From assembly GCF_014884385.1 (NCBI RefSeq), contig NZ_WKFH01000003.1, positions 3,070,001-3,134,000 of the forward strand: a DNA stretch of 64,000 nt, read 5' to 3'. The position numbers and the translations under genes are program-made. Positions 26,613 to 36,430 of the stretch are shown piece after piece (within the stretch, counting starts at the first letter, position 1; each line of letters opens with the position of its first letter). Below the pieces are notes generated by a model. It was not told the origin of the DNA. It worked only from the letters and a program-made list of their open reading frames with translations, and made no database searches. Origin of the DNA: Phycobacter azelaicus (GTDB lineage Bacteria; Pseudomonadota; Alphaproteobacteria; Rhodobacterales; Rhodobacteraceae).

Positions 26613-27797
26613 CTAAGCTCCGCGCGCAGCTTCGACCGCCGCAGTGAAGACGGCGAGCAAAGCGTCAGGCTCTTCAAGGCCGACCGAGACCCGGAAGAAT
26701 CCCTCGCTCAGGCCCAGGCCTGCACGCTCGTCCGCTGTCAGCGCCCGGTGCGAGGAGGACGCCGGATGCGACAGGGTGGTGCCCACATCCCCAAGCGTCG
26801 GAGCAAAGCTCAATCCGTCCGCCGCGCGGGTAAAGGCATTGGCCGCCGCGCGCCCGCCCTCCAGTTCGAAGGAGACCATGTTGCACCCCTGCCCCTTGAG
26901 CAGATCCATGGCGCGGGCGTGGTCGGGATGGTCCTTGCGGGTCGGGTAGATCACGCGTTTGACCCCTGGCAGCCCCGCCAGGTGATCGGCCAGCGCCGCT
27001 GCCGTGGCCTGGCTGCGTTCGAACCGCAGTTCAAACGACAGCATGCCGCGTTCCGCCAGCCAGCAATCAAACGGGCTGGGCGTCATGCCGGTGGTGACCG
27101 AAAAGACCCGCATCCGGTCATTGAGCGCCGGATCGCGCGCCACAACGTAGCCTAGCATCACGTCTGAATGGCCCGCCAGCAACTTCGTGATGGAGTGGAT
27201 GACAATATCTGCGCCATGGTCGAAGGGCTTGAACCCGCGCGGCGTGGTGAAGGTATTATCCACCACCAGCAATATGCCCTTTTCCTTGCAAAGGGCGGCC
27301 AGGCCGTCGATATCGGCGACTGCCAGCGTCGGGTTCGACACGGCCTCGACCAGAATCATCTTGGTCTCAGGCCGGATCGCGGCGCGCACGGCCTCCACAT
27401 CGGACGGGTCGGCCAGCGAGGTTTCAATGCCAAGGCGCGGCAGGTCTTCCTTCATCAGCCGCAAAGAGCGGCCATAAAGCTGGTTGCCGCCGATCACGTG
27501 ATCGCCTGCCTTGGTCAGCCCCATCAGAACGGCAGAGACTGCCGCCATGCCGGATCCGGTGACAACGCCGCCAGCCATGCCTTCCATTGCATCGAGCCGC
27601 TTGGCCACCACATCCGCATTCGGATGCCCTTCGCGGGAATAGGTGTAACCGTGAACGCGGCCCTCGTATTGGTCATCCAGCGCATCGGGCGTCTCGCTGG
27701 CATAAACCACCGAGGGGCTAAGCGGCGTCACCACCGGGCGGCTTGCACTGTGAGGAAGCGGATCAGGCCGCATCAGCGAGCCTTTGGAATTTCTCAT
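26613..27797 (-). CDS. Cys/Met-metabolism PLP-dependent enzyme (cystathionine gamma-synthase/lyase type)
   Basis: The 394-residue protein is a fold-type I PLP enzyme of the trans-sulfuration group. YTYSREGHPNADVVAKRLDAMEG, VVTGSGMAAVSAVLM and VVDNTFTTP are conserved, and HSITKLLAGHSDVMLG contains the PLP-binding Lys. The family includes cystathionine gamma-synthase, beta/gamma-lyases and O-acetylhomoserine sulfhydrylase, which I cannot tell apart here. It starts directly after the carbonic anhydrase stop (TAA then ATG), so the two are probably translated together. The Lys is followed by LL where many relatives have Y. Confidence 0.88.
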   Translation of the reverse strand: MRNSKGSLMRPDPLPHSASRPVVTPLSPSVVYASETPDALDDQYEGRVHGYTYSREGHPNADVVAKRLDAMEGMAGGVVTGSGMAAVSAVLMGLTKAGDHVIGGNQLYGRSLRLMKEDLPRLGIETSLADPSDVEAVRAAIRPETKMILVEAVSNPTLAVADIDGLAALCKEKGILLVVDNTFTTPRGFKPFDHGADIVIHSITKLLAGHSDVMLGYVVARDPALNDRMRVFSVTTGMTPSPFDCWLAERGMLSFELRFERSQATAAALADHLAGLPGVKRVIYPTRKDHPDHARAMDLLKGQGCNMVSFELEGGRAAANAFTRAADGLSFAPTLGDVGTTLSHPASSSHRALTADERAGLGLSEGFFRVSVGLEEPDALLAVFTAAVEAARGA

Positions 27798-28322
27798 TTA
27801 GTCTACCTTCTTCATTTCATCGCGAAAGCGGCGCATGTTCTCCTGGTAATGCAGGGCGCTCCACTTCAGCTTTTCGATCGTGGCGGCATCCACCTCACGA
27901 ACGACCTTGCCCGGCGCCCCCATCACGAGCGAGTCGTCCGGGATTTCCTTGTTTTCGGTGATCAGGGCACCGGCGCCGATCAGGCAGTTCTTGCCGATTT
28001 TCGCCCCGTTCAGAACGGTGGCCCCCATCCCGATCAGGGAGTTTTCGCCAATCGTACAGCCATGCAGCATCACCTTGTGACCGATGGTGCAATTCTTGCC
28101 GATGCTCAACGGGAACCCAGCGTCAATATGCATGACGACGTTCTCTTGCACGTTCGACCCTTCGCCGATGCGGATCTCTTCGTGATCGGCGCGGATGGTA
28201 CAGCCGAACCAGACCGAGGATCCCGCCTCCATGACCACCTTGCCGATGAGGTTCGCATCGGGCGCAACCCATGTGTCGTCGTGAATGTCGGGGCGGTCGG
28301 AACCAAGAGCATAAAGGGTCAT
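27798..28322 (-). CDS. Gamma-class carbonic anhydrase family protein
   Basis: The 174-residue protein is a left-handed beta-helix of hexapeptide repeats. Metal-binding histidines are visible in VVMHID and [12 protein letters not shown], as in gamma carbonic anhydrases such as YrdA. Members hydrate carbon dioxide or have unknown roles; many lack measured activity. Its start overlaps the gmk stop as ATGA, and its stop abuts the PLP enzyme's start, so it sits in a tightly coupled gmk operon. Confidence 0.9.
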   Translation of the reverse strand: MTLYALGSDRPDIHDDTWVAPDANLIGKVVMEAGSSVWFGCTIRADHEEIRIGEGSNVQENVVMHIDAGFPLSIGKNCTIGHKVMLHGCTIGENSLIGMGATVLNGAKIGKNCLIGAGALITENKEIPDDSLVMGAPGKVVREVDAATIEKLKWSALHYQENMRRFRDEMKKVD

Positions 28323-28960
28323 TTCATTTCCTCGAATTCTGCTTGCAGGCTGCGGACGTGTTCCATCAAATGCGGTTGCTGGATACGGCGCAGACGGGTC
28401 GCGGTGATAATGGTGCGCAGCGCCTGTTCGGTCCCGTCCAGATCGTCGTTGATCAGCACGTGATCATAGCTGCCCCAGTGGCTGATTTCGTCCCAGCTCT
28501 TCTCCATCCGGCGTTTGATCGTGGCTTCATCGTCCTGAGCGCGGCTTTCTAGGCGGCGTCGCAATTCGGTGATCGAGGGTGGTAGCAGGAAAATCGACAG
28601 AGTGTGCTGACCAAGGTCGGAGTTGCGGATCTGCTGGGCACCCTGCCAGTCGATGTCGAACAACACATCCTGGCCATGGTTGATGGCGTCACGCACCGGA
28701 CCTTTGGGAGAGCCGTAAAAATTGCCGAAAACATGCGCATGTTCCAGCATCTCGCCTTCTGCGACTGCAGATTTGAAGGCATCCACCGTGCTGAAGTGGT
28801 AGTCCTGCCCGTCCACCTCGCCGGGGCGTGGGGCGCGGGTGGTTGCGGAGACGGAAAAGCGGATGCTGTCGTCCCAGGCGCGCAACCGCTTTGCCAGGGT
28901 GGATTTGCCCGCGCCGGACGGCGAAGACAGAATTATCAAGAGGCCACGGCGATCCGCCAT
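28319..28960 (-). CDS. gmk: Guanylate kinase
   Basis: The 213-residue protein is guanylate kinase, which phosphorylates GMP to GDP in nucleotide metabolism. The P-loop is [16 protein letters not shown], the GMP-binding segment includes [19 protein letters not shown], and [14 protein letters not shown] is the expected core. It lies 84 bases downstream of yicC, a pairing conserved in many proteobacteria. Length is normal. Confidence 0.97.
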   Translation of the reverse strand: MADRRGLLIILSSPSGAGKSTLAKRLRAWDDSIRFSVSATTRAPRPGEVDGQDYHFSTVDAFKSAVAEGEMLEHAHVFGNFYGSPKGPVRDAINHGQDVLFDIDWQGAQQIRNSDLGQHTLSIFLLPPSITELRRRLESRAQDDEATIKRRMEKSWDEISHWGSYDHVLINDDLDGTEQALRTIITATRLRRIQQPHLMEHVRSLQAEFEEMK

Positions 28961-29044
28961 TTGCTGCTCTCCCTTGTTGGAATGTTTTGATGTCTTTCTA
29001 GGGCGAACCGCAACCCGGGTGCAATGAACGAGAGGCCGTTCACG

Positions 29045-29941
29045 TCATTCAACGTTCTGAACCTGCTCGCGCATCTGATCTATCACGGTCTTCAGCTCAA
29101 GCCCAACTTTGGTCAGTTCGCTGCTTTGGGACTTGGAGCAGAGCGTATTGGCCTCCCGATTGAATTCCTGCATTAGGAAGTCCAGCTTGCGGCCGATGGG
29201 GCCGCCAAGTTGCAGGAGTTCCCGGGCCGCATCGACATGCGCTGCAAGCCTGTCGATCTCTTCTGTGACATCGGATTTCACCGCGATCAGGGCCAGTTCC
29301 TGAGCCAGCCGATCCGGATCTACGCCGTCAGAGTTCTGCAGAACCCGCTCAAGATTGGCGCGCAGTGTTTCCGCCATACGCGGTTTGCGCTCCTCTGCAA
29401 GGGCGGCTGCTGCCGTCCCGAGTTGTTCAATTTCCCCAATCTGACGGCTCATAACCTTAAACAACTGCGCACCTTCGGTTCTGCGCATCTGCGCCAGGCT
29501 GGCCAAAAGTGTTAAGAATTCGTCTTTCAGTGTGGCCACCAAAGGGGCCGGATCATCTTGTGACGTGGCATGTTCCAGCACGCCACGCAGGGCCAAAAGG
29601 TCAGCGGCCGATGCGGGTTTGAGATCCACGCCCATGTCCTGTGCGGCGGCCTCGGTCTGTCTTAGCGCATCAAGAACGGAGGACAGCACGACTGAGTTGA
29701 CGCTAAGAGGGGCGGCCCCCTCTTCTGCCCGGCTCATCCTGAGTGTTACAGATACATTGCCGCGGGAAAGTTCCTTGGAAAGTGCCGTGCGAACAAAGGC
29801 TTCCAGACCTTCGAGCCAATCGGGGATGCGCAGGCGCACATCAAGCCCCTTGGAATTCACCGAGCGGATTTCCCAGCTCCAGCTGTGTGCGCCCTGCCCG
29901 CCTTGGCCGGATGCGAAACCTGTCATGCTGTTTACGCTCAT
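29045..29941 (-). CDS. yicC: YicC family protein
   Basis: The 298-residue protein matches YicC, with the N-terminal MSVNSMTGFASGQG and the C-terminal segment LDFLMQEFNREANTLCSKS. E. coli YicC is an endoribonuclease implicated in small-RNA decay. The ATG at 29941 has AGAGG upstream; an ATG nine codons earlier is also in frame. It precedes gmk on the same strand. The gap to the divergent PAS gene holds an inverted repeat. Confidence 0.93.
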   Translation of the reverse strand: MSVNSMTGFASGQGGQGAHSWSWEIRSVNSKGLDVRLRIPDWLEGLEAFVRTALSKELSRGNVSVTLRMSRAEEGAAPLSVNSVVLSSVLDALRQTEAAAQDMGVDLKPASAADLLALRGVLEHATSQDDPAPLVATLKDEFLTLLASLAQMRRTEGAQLFKVMSRQIGEIEQLGTAAAALAEERKPRMAETLRANLERVLQNSDGVDPDRLAQELALIAVKSDVTEEIDRLAAHVDAARELLQLGGPIGRKLDFLMQEFNREANTLCSKSQSSELTKVGLELKTVIDQMREQVQNVE

Positions 29942-30072
29942 ACGCTTTGCCTCTGTTACTGCTGTCATGGCAAGATGCCCACCAGGGGCGTAGTACGGGC
30001 AAAGGATAGCAGGCAACCCCATTCGTATAGGTCAGCTATTCTATCCCGTTAACCATTGCTTGAACAAATAGT

Positions 30073-30093
30073 CACAATTTGAATTACATTGTG
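30073..30093. promoter_or_regulatory. Inverted repeat CACAAT-N9-ATTGTG between yicC and the PAS gene
   Basis: CACAAT (30073-30078) and ATTGTG (30088-30093) form an exact inverted repeat with a nine-base AT-rich spacer. The site lies in the 266-bp divergent gap, about 115 bp before the PAS gene start. It has the form of a dimeric regulator's operator, but no regulator is identified. Confidence 0.35.
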
Positions 30094-30207
30094 CCATATT
30101 AACGGAGAAGTAAGGATTTTGTTGGACATTGTTAAGCAGTCTTAAGAATGCTTGAACGTCCACCGCAACCAACCGACATCGCGTCGGTACAAGCAAGGGA
30201 CAAGGAC

Positions 30208-31026
30208 ATGTTTTTCGGCGGTCGCAAGAGCTCTGGACACGGCAAGGGTCACGATAAGGTGGTTCCGATGAACAATTTCCGCAGCCGCACCTCGGTGACG
30301 GCGTTGCGTCAGGCAGAAGCCTACTGGACAGCCCTGCGTCGCGGGGACGATATCCCGAGCCGGTCGCAAATTGACCCGCGGGGTCTGGAAAACATCCTGT
30401 CCCAAACCTTCATTCTTGAGCGCGTGGCACCGGGGATTGCCCGTTTCCGCCTGGCCGGTCAAAAAGTGAACGACATGGCCGGTATGGAAGTGCGTGGAAT
30501 GCCGATCACAGCGTTCTTCACACCAGATGCCCGCAAGCAACTGAGCGCATCTCTGGAGCACATGTTCGACGCACCGGCGATCATCGAACTGGAGCTGAAT
30601 ATTGAAGCAACGCGCCTGCACGGTGAACGCGAAGCCCGCATGCTGCTTTTGCCGCTGCGCAGCGATCTTGGTGACGTGAGCCGGGCACTGGGTGTCTTCG
30701 TATCCGAAGGCAACCCGACGGGCGTGTCGCAAAGGTTCTCGATCTCGTCGATCGAGATGCGGACGGTATCTCAGCCCAGCGAGGAAGGCACTTTCAAGGC
30801 CAAGCCGCGCGAAGAAAAGGAAGACATCAATACTCCCAATCCGGGTTTTGCGAGCACCGAAGCACGGTTTGCGCCGGAAAAGTCGATCCTCGACGAGGCG
30901 CGCTCCATTGCTGATCGCTCAACACTTGGATTGGGAGCACAGTCCGAAAAGGTTGCACAGCCAACTGCGAAGGGCGCAGCCAAGAAGCGCGGCTCCCACT
31001 TGCGCTTGGTTGTGAGCCGGGACTGA
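30208..31026 (+). CDS. PAS domain-containing protein (PAS_5-type)
   Basis: The 272-residue protein has one PAS_5-like domain in residues 20-155, with LRQAEAYWTALRRGDDIPSR, FRLAGQKVNDMAGMEVRGMPI and a GVFV end. A long, charged and probably disordered C-terminus follows, with basic residues near the end (KKRGSHLRLVV). Such proteins are widespread in Rhodobacterales and mostly uncharacterised. No kinase or cyclase domain is attached, so it may sense or tether. The start at 30208 follows an AGGGACAAGG element; an ATG at 30148 would add 20 residues. Confidence 0.85.
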   Translation: MFFGGRKSSGHGKGHDKVVPMNNFRSRTSVTALRQAEAYWTALRRGDDIPSRSQIDPRGLENILSQTFILERVAPGIARFRLAGQKVNDMAGMEVRGMPITAFFTPDARKQLSASLEHMFDAPAIIELELNIEATRLHGEREARMLLLPLRSDLGDVSRALGVFVSEGNPTGVSQRFSISSIEMRTVSQPSEEGTFKAKPREEKEDINTPNPGFASTEARFAPEKSILDEARSIADRSTLGLGAQSEKVAQPTAKGAAKKRGSHLRLVVSRD

Positions 31027-31085
31027 TCGAACACCCCGGAGCGATCCGGTAGAGATTCTGGTCGTAGGTCATAGCACCAGAAATG

Positions 31086-31121
31086 CGCCCCGCGGAAGAA
31101 TTCCCGGGGCGTTTCCTTTTT
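31086..31121 (+). terminator. Intrinsic terminator after the PAS gene
   Basis: CGCCCCG (31086-31092) pairs with CGGGGCG (31105-31111) around an interior loop, followed by TTTCCTTTTTA. It lies 60 bases past the PAS gene stop on the plus strand. Confidence 0.85.
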
Positions 31122-31183
31122 ATAGCGTGTGCGTGGCTTGAGCTTGGGTTTGCATGGCACAAAAGCGCCCTCGTCGCCCCCCC

Positions 31184-31214
31184 AAAAAAAACCGCTCCTT
31201 GGGGAGCGGTTTTG
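31184..31214 (-). terminator. Intrinsic terminator of the DAHP synthase gene
   Basis: ACCGCTCC (31191-31198) and GGAGCGGT (31203-31210) form an eight-pair stem with a four-base loop, flanked by an A-run at 31184-31190. On the minus strand this gives a stem followed by about seven T. The flanking TTTT on the plus side makes it potentially bidirectional. Confidence 0.88.
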
Positions 31215-31242
31215 TCAGTTCAGATTTTCAGCCCATCAGGCG

Positions 31243-32625
31243 TTAGCTGGCTTCGGCCCGCGTTGCATTCGCAGACCGTTCTTCGCGCAGGCTCGACAGT
31301 TCTTTCGCCACCAGGAAGGCCAGTTCCAGAGACTGGCTGGCGTTGAGGCGTGGATCACAGGCGGTATGGTAACGGTCACTCAGGTTCTCGTCCGTCACTG
31401 CGCGGACACCGCCGGTGCATTCGGTCACGTCCTGGCCTGTCATCTCGAAATGCACACCGCCCGGGATCGTGCCTTCATCGGTGTGCACGGCGAAAAAGTC
31501 GCGGACCTCGCGCAGAACGCTGTCGAATGGGCGCGTTTTATAGCCCGAGGTTGATTTGATGGTGTTGCCATGCATAGGGTCACAGACCCAAGTGACATTG
31601 GCGCCCTCTTCTTTAACGGCCTTGACCAGCCGCGGCAGATGTTCCTGCGCCTTGCCCGCCCCGAAGCGTGCGATGAGCGTCAGACGACCCTCTTCGTTTT
31701 CCGGGTTCAGCTTTGACATCAACACCTTGAGATCATCGGCCGTTGTCGTTGGTCCGCACTTGAGGCCAATTGGGTTCAGTACGCCACGGCAGAACTCCAC
31801 GTGGGCCCCATCCGGCTGGCGGGTGCGGTCGCCAATCCAGATCATGTGACCGGAGCCAGCCAGCCATTTGCCAGAGGTCGAATCAAGGCGGGTCAACGCT
31901 TCTTCATACTCCAGAAGCAGACCTTCGTGGCTGGTGTAGAATTCGACAGACTGCAGAGTGTGGGCTGTATCGTTGTTGACACCGGCCGCCTTCATGAAAT
32001 CGAGCGTATCGGTGATGCGGTTGGCCATCTCGCGGTAAGCTTCGGCCTTCTCGCTTTCGGTAAAGCCCAGTGTCCAGGAGTGAACCTGGTTCACATCTGC
32101 GTAACCCCCGGTCGAAAAGGCGCGCAAGAGGTTCAGCGTCGCTGCCGCCTGGGTGTAGGCCTGCAACATCCGAGCGGGGTCAGGAATGCGACCTGCTTCG
32201 GTGAAGGCCAGATCGTTGATGATATCGCCACGGTAGCTGGGAAGTTCCACACCATTGACGGTTTCCGTGGGTGCACTGCGTGGTTTTGCGAATTGCCCCG
32301 CCATCCGGCCAACTTTGACCACCGGAACCTTGGCGCCATAGGTCAGTACCATCGCCATCTGGAGCATCACCTTGAAGGTATCACGGATCGCATCCGCGCT
32401 GAACTGATCAAAGCTTTCGGCGCAATCTCCGCCTTGCAGCAGGAAGGCCTCGCCACGTCCGGCGGCGGCCAGATGCTGTTTCAGGCGGCGAGCCTCTCCG
32501 GCAAAGACCAGGGGCGGATATTTGGAAAGCTGCGCCTCGACGGCCGAAAGAGCCGCCGCGTCGGTATAGTCGGGCATCTGAACCCGCGGTTTCTGGCGCC
32601 AGGTCGATTTTTGCCACTCACTCAT
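31243..32625 (-). CDS. Class II 3-deoxy-7-phosphoheptulonate synthase
   Basis: The 460-residue protein is a class II (plant-type) DAHP synthase, which joins phosphoenolpyruvate and erythrose 4-phosphate at the entry to aromatic amino-acid synthesis. Family motifs are [29 protein letters not shown], and [10 protein letters not shown] with metal and substrate residues. [19 protein letters not shown] residues ([15 protein letters not shown]) follow. The ATG at 32625 with GGAG upstream is chosen; the frame continues upstream but not convincingly. An AraC-type regulator is divergent 186 bp away. Symbol use (aroG or aroF) varies, so none is given. Confidence 0.96.
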   Translation of the reverse strand: MSEWQKSTWRQKPRVQMPDYTDAAALSAVEAQLSKYPPLVFAGEARRLKQHLAAAGRGEAFLLQGGDCAESFDQFSADAIRDTFKVMLQMAMVLTYGAKVPVVKVGRMAGQFAKPRSAPTETVNGVELPSYRGDIINDLAFTEAGRIPDPARMLQAYTQAAATLNLLRAFSTGGYADVNQVHSWTLGFTESEKAEAYREMANRITDTLDFMKAAGVNNDTAHTLQSVEFYTSHEGLLLEYEEALTRLDSTSGKWLAGSGHMIWIGDRTRQPDGAHVEFCRGVLNPIGLKCGPTTTADDLKVLMSKLNPENEEGRLTLIARFGAGKAQEHLPRLVKAVKEEGANVTWVCDPMHGNTIKSTSGYKTRPFDSVLREVRDFFAVHTDEGTIPGGVHFEMTGQDVTECTGGVRAVTDENLSDRYHTACDPRLNASQSLELAFLVAKELSSLREERSANATRAEAS

Positions 32626-32811
32626 CGCTTGTCTCCGCTCAAGAGGTCTTTTGGTAGTACGGAGGTAACCTATACAAAACCAGGCTTGCGCTGACCAGTT
32701 CAGAATTTGAATGACTTGACCCAGATGCCATCCTGTGAGCACGGTCTCAAACAGCCAGAACGAGCCCGACTCTCTGCGCATGTTTCCATTCTCGTCAGGG
32801 AGCCTGCCGCC

Positions 32812-33819
32812 ATGCAAATCCGACGCAAGCGTGTTGAACTCGAACAATCCCCCGGCCCGACCAAACGGTTTGTTTTTGTTTTGCTCGAGAAATTTTCAAT
32901 GCTCTCCTTTGCTTCGGCGGTGGAGTGTTTGCGGATCGCAAACCGGATGAGTGGGCGCTCCTTGTACTCCTGGGTCGTGCATGGCGAAGGCGGTGAGACG
33001 GTAACCTGTTCTGCGGGCACGACGTTTCAACTTGATGGAGATCTGATGGATCTGCAAAGAGACGATACGATTCTGCTGTGCGGGGGGCTGGACGTGCAGG
33101 ACGTGACCTCGAAGAAGCTGCTGGCGTGGCTGCGCCGCGAAGCACGCAAGGGCGCGATGGTGGGAGGGCTGTGTACCGGCTCCTATGCTCTGGCAAAGGC
33201 AGGGCTTCTGGATGGAAAACGGGCCACGATTCACTGGGAGAATGCGGACAGTTTTGCCGAAGAGTTCGAGGAAGTTGAGCTGACAAAATCGGTCTTTGTG
33301 GTCGATGGCAACCGGCTTTCGACTGCCGGGGGTACCTCTTCTATCGACATGATTCTGAAACTTATCGCCAATGATCATGGCGAGGAGCTGGCCAATGCGG
33401 TAGCAGATCAGTTGATCTACTCGTCGATCCGCACGGACCAGGACACGCAGCGCCTTTCGATTCCGACACGAATCGGCGTGCGGCACCCGAAGCTTTCCAT
33501 GGTGATCCAGATGATGGAAGCCAACATCGAGGAGCCGATCAGCCCGTCGATTCTGGCGCAGGATGTGGGCATGTCCACCCGCCAGCTTGAACGCCTGTTC
33601 CGTCGCTATCTCAATCGTAGCCCGAAGCGGTACTACATGGAGTTGCGGCTGCAAAAGGCGCGGAACTTGCTGATGCAAACCGATATGAGCGTGATCAACG
33701 TTGCCCTTGCCTGCGGGTTCGCGTCGCCCTCGCATTTTTCCAAATGCTACCGCGCCCATTACGACACCACCCCATACCGCGAACGCGGTAGCAAATCGGT
33801 CCGTGTGCCGCCGACCTAA
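32812..33819 (+). CDS. GlxA-type transcriptional regulator (DJ-1/PfpI domain plus AraC helix-turn-helix)
   Basis: The 335-residue protein has an N-terminal DJ-1/PfpI-like domain (about 20-190, with [24 protein letters not shown] around the nucleophile region). A C-terminal AraC-family domain follows (about 225-325, with [20 protein letters not shown] and [18 protein letters not shown]). The first domain usually senses small metabolites such as betaine or carnitine derivatives and lacks enzyme activity. The ATG at 32812 has AGGGAG upstream. The target is unknown; it is divergent from DAHP synthase. Confidence 0.93.
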   Translation: MQIRRKRVELEQSPGPTKRFVFVLLEKFSMLSFASAVECLRIANRMSGRSLYSWVVHGEGGETVTCSAGTTFQLDGDLMDLQRDDTILLCGGLDVQDVTSKKLLAWLRREARKGAMVGGLCTGSYALAKAGLLDGKRATIHWENADSFAEEFEEVELTKSVFVVDGNRLSTAGGTSSIDMILKLIANDHGEELANAVADQLIYSSIRTDQDTQRLSIPTRIGVRHPKLSMVIQMMEANIEEPISPSILAQDVGMSTRQLERLFRRYLNRSPKRYYMELRLQKARNLLMQTDMSVINVALACGFASPSHFSKCYRAHYDTTPYRERGSKSVRVPPT

Positions 33820-33832
33820 GTCGCGGGCGGCC

Positions 33833-34948
33833 TTATCTGCCCTTCGAGACGCGGAACAGAGCTCCTTCGGTTTCGGACAGGAACCAGATTGAGCCGTCTG
33901 AAGCTTCCTGTAGATCACGAATGCGGCCTGTTACCTCGTTGCTCAAGCGTTCCACTTCACGCACCGGCGCAGCTGACAGCCGGGATATCATGTCGAACTT
34001 CAATGAGGCTACAAAGAGGTCTCCGCGCCAGGCGCGCCACATCTTGCCGGAGTAGACAATCATGCCTGAGGGCGCGATTGATGGGTCCCAGTACCATTCG
34101 GGCTGCGCCATTCCGGCCTTGGCCGTGCCTTCGCCGATCTTGGCGCCGGAATAGTGGCGCCCATAGGATATGACCGGCCAGCCATAGTTGGTGGCTTTAC
34201 GGATCAGGTTGATTTCATCCCCACCGCGCGCGCCGTGCTCAGCGACCAGAATCCGGCCGCGCCCGTCCTCAGCCATCCCTTGCGGATTGCGATGCCCGAA
34301 CGACCAGATCTCTGGCTTCGCTCCGGGCGTGGATGCAAAGGGATTGTCGCTGGGAAGTGTTCCATCCCTGTTGATGCGCAAAACCTTACCTTGATGAGAG
34401 GATAGATCCTGAGCGCTGGGCCGGTCGCCGCGGTCCCCGACCGTAATCAGCAGGGTGCCATCTGTGGCCTCAACCACACGGGAGCCGAAATGCCGCCCGC
34501 CGGTTCCACCTTCTGCTGCCTCGAACAGGATCTTGACCTCGGTCAGCCTGTCGCCTGACGGGTTCAGCACCCCGCGGGCCAAGGCGGTATTGGCTCCGCG
34601 CCCCTGCTTTTTCGAGAACGTCAAAAAGATCTCGCGGCTCTGATCAAAATCGCGCGGGACCATGACATCCATCAGCCCGCCCTGCCCCCGTGCAACGACA
34701 GGGGGCGTGCCGACAATCTGGGTGCGCCGCCCGTCCTTCAGATGGTATAACTCGCCCTCTCGTTCCGTAACCAGAACACCGCCATCGGGCAAAAAGGCAA
34801 ACGCCCAGGGTATATCGAACCCCTCGGCCATCTGGTTGACGATCAGTCTTCCCTGACTGCTCTCAAGCCCGGTTTCCTCAGCGGCCCGCACCTCAAAGGA
34901 GAGCACAAGTCCCAAGAAGAGAGCCAAACAGTTTATTCGCATTGCCAT
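33833..34948 (-). CDS. PQQ-dependent sugar dehydrogenase family protein (periplasmic)
   Basis: The 371-residue protein starts with a Sec signal peptide (about residues 1-22, FLGLVLSFEVRA) and folds as a six-bladed beta-propeller of the soluble glucose/aldose dehydrogenase family. AFLPDGGVLVTEREGELY, GRHFGSRVV, FGHRNPQGMAEDGRGRILVAEHGARGG and NYGWPVISYGRHYSG are the PQQ and substrate segments. Enzymes of this type oxidise aldose sugars at the outer face. No PQQ-synthesis genes are in view, and orphan members occur. Its end lies 13 bases from the convergent GlxA-type gene. Confidence 0.9.
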   Translation of the reverse strand: MAMRINCLALFLGLVLSFEVRAAEETGLESSQGRLIVNQMAEGFDIPWAFAFLPDGGVLVTEREGELYHLKDGRRTQIVGTPPVVARGQGGLMDVMVPRDFDQSREIFLTFSKKQGRGANTALARGVLNPSGDRLTEVKILFEAAEGGTGGRHFGSRVVEATDGTLLITVGDRGDRPSAQDLSSHQGKVLRINRDGTLPSDNPFASTPGAKPEIWSFGHRNPQGMAEDGRGRILVAEHGARGGDEINLIRKATNYGWPVISYGRHYSGAKIGEGTAKAGMAQPEWYWDPSIAPSGMIVYSGKMWRAWRGDLFVASLKFDMISRLSAAPVREVERLSNEVTGRIRDLQEASDGSIWFLSETEGALFRVSKGR

Positions 34949-35138
34949 CTTCCCCTTTCTAGAAGAACACTGTAAACGCACGCCGCAATCGGGCCAGATC
35001 GACAAAAACGCGCCCGGTTTCGGAGGAGGACGACCCAGTCTGCATTGCGCGAAACGATATCCAAATGGACTTCCCTTTTCGCAAGAGCTTGCCTAGGGTC
35101 CAATGTGAACTGAAATGTTCCAACACGGGAGTTAAACA

Positions 35139-36332
35139 ATGAAAAAATTGATGATGGCCACTGCGGCCGCAGCATTGACAGCGGGCACTGCATTTGCCGG
35201 AGGTCACGCCAAGGAAGTCAAGCTTGGGGTCCTCCTGGGCTTCACCGGTCCGATTGAATCGCTGACCGCTGCCATGGGTTCCGGCGCAGAGATGGCGATG
35301 GAAGAAGTGACCGCATCCGGGAAGCTGCTGGACGGCGCTTCGGTAACCTCGATCCGTGCCGACACTGGCTGCATCGACAACGGTCTGGCGGTTGCCAACG
35401 GTGAAAAGCTGATCGCAGATGGCGTGAACGGCATCGTGGGTGGCGACTGCTCCGGCGTGACTGGCGCAATCCTGCAGAACGTCGCGATTCCGAATGGCAT
35501 GGTGATGATCTCTCCCTCGGCCACCTCGCCGGGCCTGACCACCATGGAAGACAACGATCTGTTCTTCCGCACCTCGCCGTCGGACGCCCGTGAAGGCGAA
35601 GTCATGGCTGACATCCTGATGGAGCGCGGCGTCAAGTCCATCGCGCTGACCTACACCAACAACGACTACGGCAAGGGTCTGGCTGATGCCATCAAGACCT
35701 CTTTCGAAAAGGTCGGCGGTGAAGTGACCATCGTTGCCGCGCATGAAGACGGCAAGGGCGACTACTCTGCCGAGGTGGCCTCGCTGGCCTCCGCGGGCGG
35801 CGACATTCTGGTGGTCGCAGGTTATCTTGATCAGGGTGGTCTCGGTATCATCCAGTCAGCCCTCGACAGCGGCGCCTACGACACCTTCGGCCTGCCCGGC
35901 GGTATGATCGGTGACAGCCTGCCCAAGAACGTTGGTTCCGACCTCGATGGCTCCTTCGGCCAGATCGCAGGCTCCGACTCCAAGGGTGCTGAAGTCTTTG
36001 CAGAGCTCGCCAAGGCCAAAGGTTTCGATGGCACTTCGGCCTATGCGCCTGAATCCTACGACGCGGCAGCCCTGTTCCTGCTGGCCATGCAGGCTGCAGG
36101 TTCGATGGACCCGGCCGAATACGGCTCCAAGATCATGGAAGTCGCCAACGCACCCGGTGAGCCGATCAATCCCGGTGAACTTGGCAAGGCGCTGGAAATC
36201 CTCGCTGCCGGCGGCGACATTGACTATCAGGGCGCAACCGGCGTCGAGCTGATCGGCCCCGGTGAGAGCGCAGGCTCCTACCGTGAGATCGAAGTCAAGG
36301 ACGGCGCGAACGCCACTGTGAAGTTCCGCTAA
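35139..36332 (+). CDS. Liv-type ABC transporter substrate-binding protein
   Basis: The 397-residue protein starts with a signal peptide (residues 1-20, ending GTAFA) and continues as a type I periplasmic binding protein. LGVLLGFTGPIESLTAAMGSGAEMAMEEV, VNGIVGGDCSGVTGAIL and SPSATSPGLT match the LivK-type fold. It begins the liv-type cluster at 35139-40385. Ligands may be branched-chain or other amino acids, amides or urea derivatives; the sequence alone does not decide. A CPYTNN-like contact (LTYTNNDYG) is present. A hairpin follows, typical of binding-protein excess. Confidence 0.93.
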   Translation: MKKLMMATAAAALTAGTAFAGGHAKEVKLGVLLGFTGPIESLTAAMGSGAEMAMEEVTASGKLLDGASVTSIRADTGCIDNGLAVANGEKLIADGVNGIVGGDCSGVTGAILQNVAIPNGMVMISPSATSPGLTTMEDNDLFFRTSPSDAREGEVMADILMERGVKSIALTYTNNDYGKGLADAIKTSFEKVGGEVTIVAAHEDGKGDYSAEVASLASAGGDILVVAGYLDQGGLGIIQSALDSGAYDTFGLPGGMIGDSLPKNVGSDLDGSFGQIAGSDSKGAEVFAELAKAKGFDGTSAYAPESYDAAALFLLAMQAAGSMDPAEYGSKIMEVANAPGEPINPGELGKALEILAAGGDIDYQGATGVELIGPGESAGSYREIEVKDGANATVKFR

Positions 36333-36362
36333 TCCTGAACCGGATACCATGAACGAAAGATC

Positions 36363-36382
36363 AGCCCGGCATTGCCCGGGCT
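36363..36382 (+). terminator. Hairpin between the binding-protein gene and the ABC ATPase gene
   Basis: AGCCCGG (36363-36369) pairs with CCGGGCT (36376-36382) over a six-base loop, 30 bases after the binding-protein stop. No T-run follows, so it probably stabilises the upstream message or lowers downstream transcription rather than ending it. Confidence 0.55.
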
Positions 36383-36430
36383 GTTCCAAATTTAAAGACT
36401 GCAAAACAAGCAGTTGGGGGATGAAATGAC

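Noticed and set aside
27168-28463. Long plus-strand frame over the PLP enzyme, carbonic anhydrase and gmk
   Set aside because: It crosses three strongly supported genes on the other strand and has low-complexity composition.
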